A program made the translations under genes and the position numbers. Below, one piece after another: positions 9,834-15,893 of a stretch of DNA of 15,893 nt. Origin of the DNA: Holophagaceae bacterium UBA692 (GTDB lineage Bacteria; Acidobacteriota; Holophagae; Holophagales; Holophagaceae). Location: positions 1 to 15,893 of the forward strand of contig DBMS01000122.1 of NCBI GenBank assembly GCA_002297665.1. Reading direction: 5' to 3'. The notes beneath the pieces are model-generated. The model ran no database searches and was not told where the DNA came from. It worked only from the letters and a program-made list of their open reading frames with translations. How positions within the stretch are numbered: position 1 is the stretch's first letter; every line of letters begins with the position of its first letter.

Positions 9834-11252
9834 CTACTTCCAGTGCTGGCCGATGAAGGCCTCCACCTCGGGCAGGCCGCCCTGGAGGACCAGGTAGCCG
9901 TTGTGGGGCTCCCGGGGCGTGATCTCGTGGTTCACCGGGGCCAGCAGCATGCGCCGGATCTCCGCGGGATCGTCGGTCTGGCCCAGCACCCAGGCCAGCT
10001 TCATGTAGGCGGTCTCGGGCAGCATGTTGTCCATGGGGATGATGCCCAGGTTCAGGAGGTCCCGGCCGGTGTCGTAGACGTACATCTGGGCGTAGCCCCA
10101 GATGGTCTGGACGGTCATGACCACGGTCATGCCCTTTTCGATGGCGCGCTTGACGGCGGGGTACAGGGGCTTGTTGATGTGGCCCAGGCCGGTGCCGGCG
10201 ATGACCATGCCCCGGTAGCCCATGCTGGATAGGCCGTCGATGATGTCGGGGTTGAAGTTGGGGTAGTAGTACTGGATGGTGACCTTCTCCTCGAAGCTCG
10301 GGTTGATGATGGGCACCCGGGTCTTGTCGCGCTTGAGGAAGTCGTCGGTGAGGTACTTGAAGTACTGGCCGTTCTCGCCCCGCTCCCGGGCCACCGTGGC
10401 CAGGGGCGTGGCGCCGATGGTGCGGAAGGTGCTGCGGTAGCTGGAGTGCATCTTGCGGCACCGGGTGCCGCGGTGCAGGAGGTCGTAGTTGTCCGAGGTG
10501 GGCCCGAACATGCAGAGCATCACTTCGGCGATGTCGCACTCGGCGGCGGTGCGCACGGCGTTCATGAGGTTGAGCGCGGCGTCCGAGGAAGGCCGGTCCG
10601 AGCTGCGCTGGCTTCCCACCAGGACGATGGGCACGGGGGAGTTCTGCACCATGAAGCTCAGGATGGCCCCGGTGTGGCTCATGGTGTCGGTGCCGTGGCC
10701 GATGACGATGCCGTCCACCCCGCGCTTGATCTCCTCGCCGATGGCCTTGGCCAGGGCGATGTACTGCTCGGGGCCCATGTTCTCGCTGAAGACCCCGAAG
10801 AGCTTCTTGGTGTCCATGTTGGCGATGTCGGCCAGTTCGGGCACGGCGCCGTACAGCTCGCCGGGGGTGAAGGCGGGGATCACGGCGCCGGTGCGGTAGT
10901 CCAGGCGGGAGGCGATGGTGCCGCCGGTGCCCAGGAGCGTCACGTTCTTCTTCCGGGAATCCACCGGGAACGCCTTCTCCGGGATCTTGTAGACGGCCTT
11001 CTTGTACCCCAGCTCCCGGGCGGAGGCGATGCGGGAGGCCACCACGCCCACGTTGTAGCCGTTGACGAGCTTGATGACGATGTGGAGATCGTCGAAGGTC
11101 TCGCTGCGGGGCAGGATCACGCCCTTGAACGCGGAGCCACGGTCGTTGACGACCTCCACCTCGCTCCACACGCCGATGCCGTACTGCTCGAGGGCGGCGC
11201 GGGCGGGGCCGCGGTAGCCCTGGTAGCGGTCGTCCCGTTCGTTGACGCTCAT
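9834..11252 (-). CDS. gatD: GatD, archaeal-type Glu-tRNA(Gln) amidotransferase, asparaginase-like subunit
   Basis: GatD frees ammonia from an amide donor (Gln or Asn) and passes it to GatE, which amidates Glu-tRNA(Gln) to Gln-tRNA(Gln). The 472 residues begin with a short helical segment, then the Tudor-like N-terminal domain typical of GatD (about 25-90, with FKGVILPRSE and HIVIKLVNGYNVG), then a type-I asparaginase domain. Active-site elements are intact: GTGGTIAS (108-115), HGTDT (186-190, Thr188-Asp189) and the Lys of RGTRCRKMHSS (Lys267), matching the Thr/Thr-Asp/Lys tetrad described for archaeal GatD. The Tudor-like domain separates it from ordinary asparaginases, as does its neighbour gatE. 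The ATG overlaps the gatE stop (ATGA), with AGGAGG seven bases upstream. An upstream in-frame extension into gatE is spurious. It is slightly longer than archaeal homologues as I remember them. Confidence 0.95.
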   Translation of the reverse strand: MSVNERDDRYQGYRGPARAALEQYGIGVWSEVEVVNDRGSAFKGVILPRSETFDDLHIVIKLVNGYNVGVVASRIASARELGYKKAVYKIPEKAFPVDSRKKNVTLLGTGGTIASRLDYRTGAVIPAFTPGELYGAVPELADIANMDTKKLFGVFSENMGPEQYIALAKAIGEEIKRGVDGIVIGHGTDTMSHTGAILSFMVQNSPVPIVLVGSQRSSDRPSSDAALNLMNAVRTAAECDIAEVMLCMFGPTSDNYDLLHRGTRCRKMHSSYRSTFRTIGATPLATVARERGENGQYFKYLTDDFLKRDKTRVPIINPSFEEKVTIQYYYPNFNPDIIDGLSSMGYRGMVIAGTGLGHINKPLYPAVKRAIEKGMTVVMTVQTIWGYAQMYVYDTGRDLLNLGIIPMDNMLPETAYMKLAWVLGQTDDPAEIRRMLLAPVNHEITPREPHNGYLVLQGGLPEVEAFIGQHWK

Positions 11253-13171
11253 CGGGAGGCCTCCTGGGTGAGTCGGGTCCTCAAGTAGTCCGCCACGTCC
11301 CGGGCGGGGGCCTTGCCCAGCAGGTCCTTCATGGCACGCCCGGCCAGGAAGCGCAGGCGCTTGCCGTCCGAGTCGCCCAGGTCGATGCGGTAGTCCTCCA
11401 TGGACAGGCCCGAAATCTGGCGGCTCCACACCTCCCTGGGCTGGATGCCGAAGCCCAAGGCCGCCATGGCGGCCTCGGCGCCGGCGCCGGGGTGCTTGGC
11501 CATGTGGGTGGCCAGGGCGGGGATGGCCTCCCGCGAGATCTGCCCGCCGGTGAGGAGGTCGAAGATCTGCACCCATTCGCCCACGCCCAGGCGCTCCATG
11601 GGGATGCCCCGGCGCTTGAGGGCCTTGGCCCGCTGGCCGATCTCCACGGCCGCCACCAGGCCGTCCACGCCCGTTAGGCGCACCACCGCGTCGACGATGG
11701 CGACGCCGCCCCTGCGGATGAGGTATTCCGTGGTTTCCGGGGGCACGCGCCAGGCGCCGAACTGGTGGAAGCGCTCCCAGGGGGTGGGCTTCATGCGGGC
11801 GCGGGCGGCCTCCACGCGCTCGGAGGTGATGCGGGTCGGCGGCGAGTCCGTGTCGGGATACATGCGGTCGGGGCCGGGAAGGATCCGCTCGAAGGTGGTG
11901 AAGCCGCCCACCATGGCCTGCCGGGTCTCCTGGGGCACCCCCTTGAGGGCGTCGACGTAGCGCAGGCGGATCTCCTCGGCCGCGGTGCGGCAGTCGGCCT
12001 CGGGGCCGCAGACGATGTAGTAGTCGTCGTTCTCGGCCATGCGCAGCTTGCGGCGCAGGCGGTCCAGGACCCGGTGCTTAGCCGGGAATTCCGGCAGGTG
12101 CTGGCCGCTGAGGACCACGGGCGCCTCGTCCAGGCAGGCGATGACGCGGATGCGCCCGCTCAGTTCGTCCAGGAAGGTGGTGTCGGGCTGGGTGGGGAAC
12201 TGGGCGAGGCCCAGGCCGCCCTCGAGCTTGACGGCGTAGATGCGGCCTCCGCCGCGGATGGCCCGCTGCATGAATCCCAGGTCCACGCCCTGGAACACCT
12301 CGGTGACGTCGAAGGCCGAGGTGCGGATGTCCGAGGGCTCGCGCATGCCCCGGCGGTGCAGCTCGTCCCGGAAGCGCAGGAGGTTCACCTGGCGCACCCC
12401 TTCGTTGTGCACGAGCTTGACGGCGTAGCCCGCCTTGGGCACGCCCTTGATCTCCACGCGGCTGCCGCCCCGGACGCTGACGTTGATGTCCTGCCGGCTG
12501 GCGCCCAGCCCCGTGCGCACCCGCCCCGTGCTGCGCGCCACCAGGCCGCAGAGGGTGATGGCGTCCCGCACCTCCTCGGGGGTGCGCAGGTCCGGGCCCG
12601 TGACGGTCTCGGTGAGCGGCATGCCCAGCCGGTCCGTGCGCCAGACGATGCGGTGGCCCTTGTCGCTCACCTCGCGGCAGGAGTCCTCCTCGATGGAAAG
12701 GTGGGTCACCGTGAGGTTGCGCCCCTTGAAGGGGAGACCGCCGTTCATGCCCACGATGGCCGTGCGCTGGAAGCCCGTGGGGATGGAGCCGTCCAGGTAC
12801 TGCTTACGCGCGATGTGCACCTCGTCGATGATGTCCATGCCCATGGCCAGGCACAGCTCGATGGCCACGTCGATGGCCTCCTGGTTGACCAGGAAGGGCG
12901 GCGTGTCGTCCATCTCGTAGGTGCAGACGTTGAGGTGGTTCAGGAGGTAGATGATCTCCTTCTTCGTCTTGAACTCCATGAGGGCCGTGCCGTCGTACTC
13001 GCCCAGCTCGCTCAGGGTGGGACGCATGTGGCGCAGAACTTCCCCGTCGTGGGTGTCGGTGTAGAGGCCGGCCGGGCAGCGGCAGAACAGCTTGTGGGCC
13101 GTCAGGAGCTGCTGGTGCACCTCCAGGCCCGAGATCAATCCCGCCGATTGATAGTCCAGCTTCTCGATCAT
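11249..13171 (-). CDS. gatE: GatE, archaeal-type Glu-tRNA(Gln) amidotransferase, GatB-like subunit
   Basis: GatE binds Glu-tRNA(Gln), phosphorylates the glutamyl group with ATP and accepts ammonia from GatD. The 640 residues contain a GatB-type catalytic cradle (about 1-275) with GLEVHQQL (15-22), the FCRCP segment (29-33), RPTLSELGE (50-58), YLDGSIPTGFQRT (125-137) and RQDINVSV (226-233). An inserted AspRS-like GAD domain follows (about 280-410), which is the feature separating GatE from bacterial GatB. Then come the hallmark GPDRMYPDTDSPP (433-445) and a helical tRNA-binding C-terminus (about 480-640). The ATG at 13171 was chosen because GatE similarity begins there; a 58-residue upstream extension has no similarity. 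A moderate AGGTG site precedes it. The leader carries a small hairpin (13209-13222, 5-bp stem, 4-base loop) of unknown meaning. It forms an operon with gatD. Confidence 0.96.
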   Translation of the reverse strand: MIEKLDYQSAGLISGLEVHQQLLTAHKLFCRCPAGLYTDTHDGEVLRHMRPTLSELGEYDGTALMEFKTKKEIIYLLNHLNVCTYEMDDTPPFLVNQEAIDVAIELCLAMGMDIIDEVHIARKQYLDGSIPTGFQRTAIVGMNGGLPFKGRNLTVTHLSIEEDSCREVSDKGHRIVWRTDRLGMPLTETVTGPDLRTPEEVRDAITLCGLVARSTGRVRTGLGASRQDINVSVRGGSRVEIKGVPKAGYAVKLVHNEGVRQVNLLRFRDELHRRGMREPSDIRTSAFDVTEVFQGVDLGFMQRAIRGGGRIYAVKLEGGLGLAQFPTQPDTTFLDELSGRIRVIACLDEAPVVLSGQHLPEFPAKHRVLDRLRRKLRMAENDDYYIVCGPEADCRTAAEEIRLRYVDALKGVPQETRQAMVGGFTTFERILPGPDRMYPDTDSPPTRITSERVEAARARMKPTPWERFHQFGAWRVPPETTEYLIRRGGVAIVDAVVRLTGVDGLVAAVEIGQRAKALKRRGIPMERLGVGEWVQIFDLLTGGQISREAIPALATHMAKHPGAGAEAAMAALGFGIQPREVWSRQISGLSMEDYRIDLGDSDGKRLRFLAGRAMKDLLGKAPARDVADYLRTRLTQEASR

Positions 13172-13259
13172 TCCACACCTATAAGGGTAAGGACTTCTTG
13201 AGGGATGGTCGCCCTTCGGCGAGCGCCCCGTCAAGGCTGGGACCGCGTGGAGAGCGGGA

Positions 13260-13287
13260 TTGATGACCCCCGTCACATCCCTATGAA
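13260..13287 (+). promoter_or_regulatory. Candidate sigma70-type promoter for the Cys-rich gene
   Basis: TTGATG (13260-13265) and TATGAA (13282-13287) are separated by 16 bp, each matching four of six consensus bases. Transcription from here would leave a leader of roughly 85-90 bases before the ATG at 13382. It lies in the 210-bp divergent region between gatE and the small gene. This is pattern matching only. Confidence 0.25.
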
Positions 13288-13381
13288 AACAAGGTGCCGT
13301 GCATTCATCTATTGGAATCAGGGAATAAAACCGCCTCCCGCCCATCTAACCCACATGGCCAGTAGGCCCTTAGGAGCAACG

Positions 13382-13585
13382 ATGACAAAACTACTCATAT
13401 CCCTGGTTCTGGGCACCCTCACCCTCACCGCCGCCGGCGTCTCCGACGCCCCCAAGAAGACGTGTTGTTCGGCCACCTGCTGCAAGGCCGACAAACCCTG
13501 CGACCGCCACTGCGACAAGGCTTGCGAGAAGGCCGGCTGCAAGACCTGCTGCGACAAGCCGAAGGCGGAGCACGACAAGCACTGA
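13382..13585 (+). CDS. Small exported cysteine-rich peptide (67 aa, 10 Cys), function unknown
   Basis: I do not recognise a family. The N-terminus is a signal peptide (MTK, then a hydrophobic core to about residue 18, with AAG as possible cleavage site), so the mature part of about 45 residues would sit in the periplasm or outside. It carries ten cysteines at 28, 29, 33, 34, 40, 44, 48, 53, 56 and 57, arranged as CC-x3-CC, three Cys-x3-Cys steps and a final C-x2-CC, mixed with many Lys and Asp and ending in a His-rich tail (HDKH). The pattern fits metal binding, as in metallothionein-like peptides, or a disulfide-rich small protein; which one cannot be decided. The ATG is supported by AGGAG five bases upstream. 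A longer in-frame reading from 13205 is rejected because it removes the signal peptide and has no RBS logic. Confidence 0.8.
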   Translation: MTKLLISLVLGTLTLTAAGVSDAPKKTCCSATCCKADKPCDRHCDKACEKAGCKTCCDKPKAEHDKH

Positions 13586-13613
13586 CAACCTGATTGGATT
13601 TTTCCTCAGCGGG

Positions 13614-13725
13614 TCCTCAGCGCCTCTGCGTTTGGCTTTTCCCTCGACGGGTTATGGATGCCGGTCCATTGACCCATCGTCCGTCCTGTAATCCGGAAAG
13701 GGACCCTACGCGGAGGCGCTGAGGA
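13614..13725. repeat. Inverted repeat, 18-bp arms 76 bp apart, between convergent genes
   Basis: The left arm 13614-13631 (TCCTCAGCGCCTCTGCGT) matches the reverse complement of 13708-13725 with one mismatch. CCTCAGCG also occurs twice in direct orientation at the left end (13604-13611 and 13615-13622). The pair lies in the 158-bp gap between the Cys-rich gene and the glmS stop. It may act as a bidirectional termination or RNA-end structure, or be an interspersed intergenic repeat; neither is shown. Confidence 0.7.
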
Positions 13726-13743
13726 TTCGCAGGGGAACGCTGA

Positions 13744-15893
13744 TCAATCAACCGTGATTGACTTGGACACGTTCTTCGGGCTGTCGGGATGGACGCCGTG
13801 GTCCACCACCTTCAGCTCGTCCAGGTACTCCATCTTCAGCACCGACATGCGGAAAGCCAGCCGCTGCAGGATGATCGACGCGGCGAACACGAAGAGGTTC
13901 GCGTCCGAGGACGCGGGCACCTCCAGGTACTGGGACCAGTAGCGGTCCTGTCCCGAGGGTCTGCCCGCCACGGCCATGGCCAGTTCCGGGTTCTTTTCGG
14001 CGATCAGCAGGATGTCCGCGCCCCGGATCTTGTGGGTGTGGATCTGGCTGATGGTGATGCGCACGTCCCGTTCGTCCGAGGGGCACACGAACAGGAGGGG
14101 GTAGTTGGAGAAATGGGCCTCCACCAGTTCGGGCCAGGTGCGCAGGGCCGCCATGCCGCCGTTGAAGGGACGGCCGTCGCGCTTGGCCTCGTAGCCCTCC
14201 AGGAGGCCGGCCAGGTCGCCGATGGAGAACAGGGTGTTCTTGCCCAGGATGGTGTTGGGGCCGTGCTTGAACTCCGCGGCATCGTAGCCTTCGGCGTGGT
14301 TCAGGACAACTTCGCGGATCTTGAGGGCGCCCTCCCGGGCCAGGCCGATGAGGCCGGTGCCCAGGATGTGCAGGGACGGTTCCAGGTGCAGGCGCCGGGC
14401 GGCCTCCTCCACGGCCGGGCCGCAGGTTTCCAGCGTGCGGGTCACCAGGTCGGCGGCGGCCTTGAGCTTGGCGGCGATCTTGCGCTCGGTCATGGAGAAG
14501 GACGCGGCGATCACGTAGAGGACGGCGATCTGGTTGAGGAAGCTCTTGGTGGCGGCCACGGCGATCTCGGGGCCGCAGAGGATGGGAAGGTAGAACTCCA
14601 CCAGCTCCTGGGGGATGCGGCTGTTCTCGTTGTTCACCAGGGCGATGCGCCGCAGGGAGGGGATGCGGGCCTGCACGTCCTGGAAGATGTCCACCAGGTC
14701 CTTGGTCTCGCCGGACTGGGTGATGCCGATGAGCAGGTCCCCGGGGGCCAGGGTGTTCAGGTACATGGACCGGAAGGTGCCTGGGTTCACGGGGAACACC
14801 CCGATGCCCGAGAGGTTGTTGAAGAAGTAGGCCGCCACCAGCGAGGCGTGGTGGGAGGTGCCCGAGGCCACCAGGAAGACGCGCCCGGTGGCGGTGCGGA
14901 TGGCGTGGACCAGGTCCTGCAGGTGGCGTGTCACCCGGCGCTGCTTCTTCCACACCACCAGGTGGTCGTAGAGGGCCAGGTCCTCGCCCGCGCCGGGCTC
15001 CAGGCGCAGGAGGTCGGCCAGCAGGGCGCGCTCGTCGGACACGGGTTCGGCGGGGGCCAGGGTGGCCAGGTGGGGCCGGACCCAGGCGGACAGCTCCTGG
15101 TGGACGGGGTCCTCGCGCAGGCGCCGGAAGGCCGCCACCAGGGCGGATTCGTCGGCGGCCTCGTGCAGGGCGCCCACCTTGGCCAGCAGGGCCTTGCCCA
15201 GGTCAAGGCGCTCCTCGAAGGCGTGGAAGAGCCCTTCGGTGGCCGGATTCGTGAAGTAGTAGCGGAGGATCCCCTCCAGGTTCTCCGGGGAGGAGGCGAT
15301 CTCCTGGTCCATGAAATACCGGAAGGGGGCCCGCAGGCCCGTGTCCCGGACGTTGAGCTTGGACCGCCTGGGACGCGGCGTGGAGAAGGCCAGGGGCCCC
15401 GCCAGGGGGAAGACCGCGTAGGTCCGTTCCGTGAACCAGAGGCCCTCCCCCTCGGCGAGCGGGATGAGCATGCGCGTCTTGCTGAGCACCGAGGTGAGGT
15501 CGCTGGAGACCACCACGAACTCCCCGAAGGCGTCCGTGCCCAGGCCCGCGTACAGCGACGAGCCGGATTTCACGGCCACCACGCCGGGCACCTTGGGGTC
15601 GCAGAAGGCCGCGGCGTACGAGCCTTCGCCCTTGGCGTCGGCCTTGCGCGCGGCCTCCACGAGGCGCACGGCGGCCTCCGGCACGGCGCCGGCGCTTCCG
15701 GGGCCCGGCCCGGCCAGGGCTTCGGCGTAGAACTCCTCCACCACGTGGGTGATCATCTCGCCGTCGTTGTCGGAGACCACCCGGTGCCCGCGCTCGGCGA
15801 GCCATGTCTTCAGGGCGTCCGTGTTGGAGATGTTCCCGTTGTGGGCGCCCACCATCTCGACCTTGCAGGCCACGTGGTGGGGCTGGCTGTTGA
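13744..15893 (-). CDS. glmS: GlmS-family glutamine:fructose-6-phosphate aminotransferase, enlarged; N-terminus beyond right edge
   Basis: GlmS makes glucosamine-6-phosphate from fructose-6-phosphate and glutamine, the first step toward UDP-GlcNAc. The visible 715 residues begin inside the glutaminase domain (QPH, then GAHNGN with the oxyanion-hole Asn-Gly at 18-19, and SDNDGE at 40-45), so the N-terminal catalytic Cys lies outside the window. Two SIS domains follow, with SGTS (343-346), QSGET (392-396), GPEIAVAATKSF (440-451), REGALKIRE (519-527), KHGP (542-545) and the C-terminal VSKSITVD. All sugar-phosphate residues expected from E. coli GlmS appear conserved. Compared with the 609-residue E. 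coli enzyme, extra sequence is seen in the glutaminase domain (about 35 residues), in the linker before SIS1 (about 85) and in SIS2 after KHGP (about 65), giving an estimated full length near 800. It could be a specialised paralogue. The GTG at 15873 is internal, not the start. Confidence 0.82.
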   Translation of the reverse strand, partial: NSQPHHVACKVEMVGAHNGNISNTDALKTWLAERGHRVVSDNDGEMITHVVEEFYAEALAGPGPGSAGAVPEAAVRLVEAARKADAKGEGSYAAAFCDPKVPGVVAVKSGSSLYAGLGTDAFGEFVVVSSDLTSVLSKTRMLIPLAEGEGLWFTERTYAVFPLAGPLAFSTPRPRRSKLNVRDTGLRAPFRYFMDQEIASSPENLEGILRYYFTNPATEGLFHAFEERLDLGKALLAKVGALHEAADESALVAAFRRLREDPVHQELSAWVRPHLATLAPAEPVSDERALLADLLRLEPGAGEDLALYDHLVVWKKQRRVTRHLQDLVHAIRTATGRVFLVASGTSHHASLVAAYFFNNLSGIGVFPVNPGTFRSMYLNTLAPGDLLIGITQSGETKDLVDIFQDVQARIPSLRRIALVNNENSRIPQELVEFYLPILCGPEIAVAATKSFLNQIAVLYVIAASFSMTERKIAAKLKAAADLVTRTLETCGPAVEEAARRLHLEPSLHILGTGLIGLAREGALKIREVVLNHAEGYDAAEFKHGPNTILGKNTLFSIGDLAGLLEGYEAKRDGRPFNGGMAALRTWPELVEAHFSNYPLLFVCPSDERDVRITISQIHTHKIRGADILLIAEKNPELAMAVAGRPSGQDRYWSQYLEVPASSDANLFVFAASIILQRLAFRMSVLKMEYLDELKVVDHGVHPDSPKNVSKSITVD

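Noticed and set aside
9158..9897. Several short frames in the inverted-repeat region (for example 9158-9511 minus and 9565-9897 plus) whose products share segments such as ARSAARTG
   Set aside because: The shared segments only reflect the two repeat arms. Frames break at the indels between arms and no ribosome-binding site or family is seen.
11253..11576. 108-residue N-terminal extension of GatD inside gatE
   Set aside because: It is out of frame with gatE coding and has no similarity; the ATG at 11252 has AGGAGG at ideal spacing and overlaps the gatE stop.
13201..13222. Hairpin in the gatE leader as a riboswitch or T-box
   Set aside because: Only a five-base-pair stem is seen, with no specifier loop, anti-terminator or other conserved element.
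13172..13345. 58-residue N-terminal extension of GatE
   Set aside because: GatE similarity begins at the ATG at 13171, and the extension has no family match and covers the leader region shared with the divergent gene.
15871..15873. GTG as the start of the glmS-like gene
   Set aside because: The reading frame continues upstream to the window edge (NSQPHH) in agreement with the glutaminase domain, so the gene is truncated by the window instead.

Overview
The window is bacterial, very GC-rich chromosomal DNA. Most genes are on the minus strand; two short genes are on the plus strand. The gene set (MreB/MreC/MreD, PBP2, RodA, NAD+-dependent DNA ligase) is that of a rod-shaped bacterium with a peptidoglycan wall. 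From the high GC, the gene neighbourhood and the unusual GatDE pair, my guess is an Acidobacteriota member of the Holophagae (Geothrix/Holophaga type). That guess is inference and no marker gene in the window settles it.

Positions 1-8560 are one tight minus-strand gene string, read from right to left: a glutaredoxin-like thiol protein, mreB, mreC, mreD, mrdA (PBP2), rodA, ligA and a Ser/Thr kinase-like protein that runs off the left edge. Gaps run from -4 to +38 bp, with two ATGA stop/start overlaps, so it looks like one operon. MreB filaments, the MreCD membrane link, the RodA glycosyltransferase and the PBP2 transpeptidase together form the lateral-wall elongation machine. LigA and the kinase are passengers or co-regulated partners. 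The kinase has Ala in place of the catalytic HRD aspartate, and MreB lacks the usual glutamate-containing catalytic-loop segment.

Positions 8629-9234 hold a plus-strand lipoprotein that resembles the N-terminal chaperone part of SurA/PpiC proteins but has no parvulin domain. After it comes a 599-bp non-coding stretch, between convergent genes, that is dominated by a long inverted repeat: two arms of about 150 bp around a 163-bp centre.

Positions 9834-13171 hold gatE and gatD, transcribed leftward and overlapping by 4 bp. They encode the archaeal-type Glu-tRNA(Gln) amidotransferase GatDE, which is the most surprising content of the window because this heterodimer is classically an archaeal signature. 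Divergent from gatE is a 67-residue exported peptide with ten cysteines (13382-13585). A short region with an 18-bp inverted repeat follows. The right end is a minus-strand GlmS-family glucosamine-6-phosphate synthase, cut by the window edge and clearly longer than the usual 609 residues.

No tRNA, rRNA, CRISPR array, transposase or phage gene was seen. I do not see a multi-gene system that is clearly new. The candidates for something undescribed are the bacterial GatDE pair, the long inverted repeat, the Cys-rich peptide and the altered kinase and MreB active sites.
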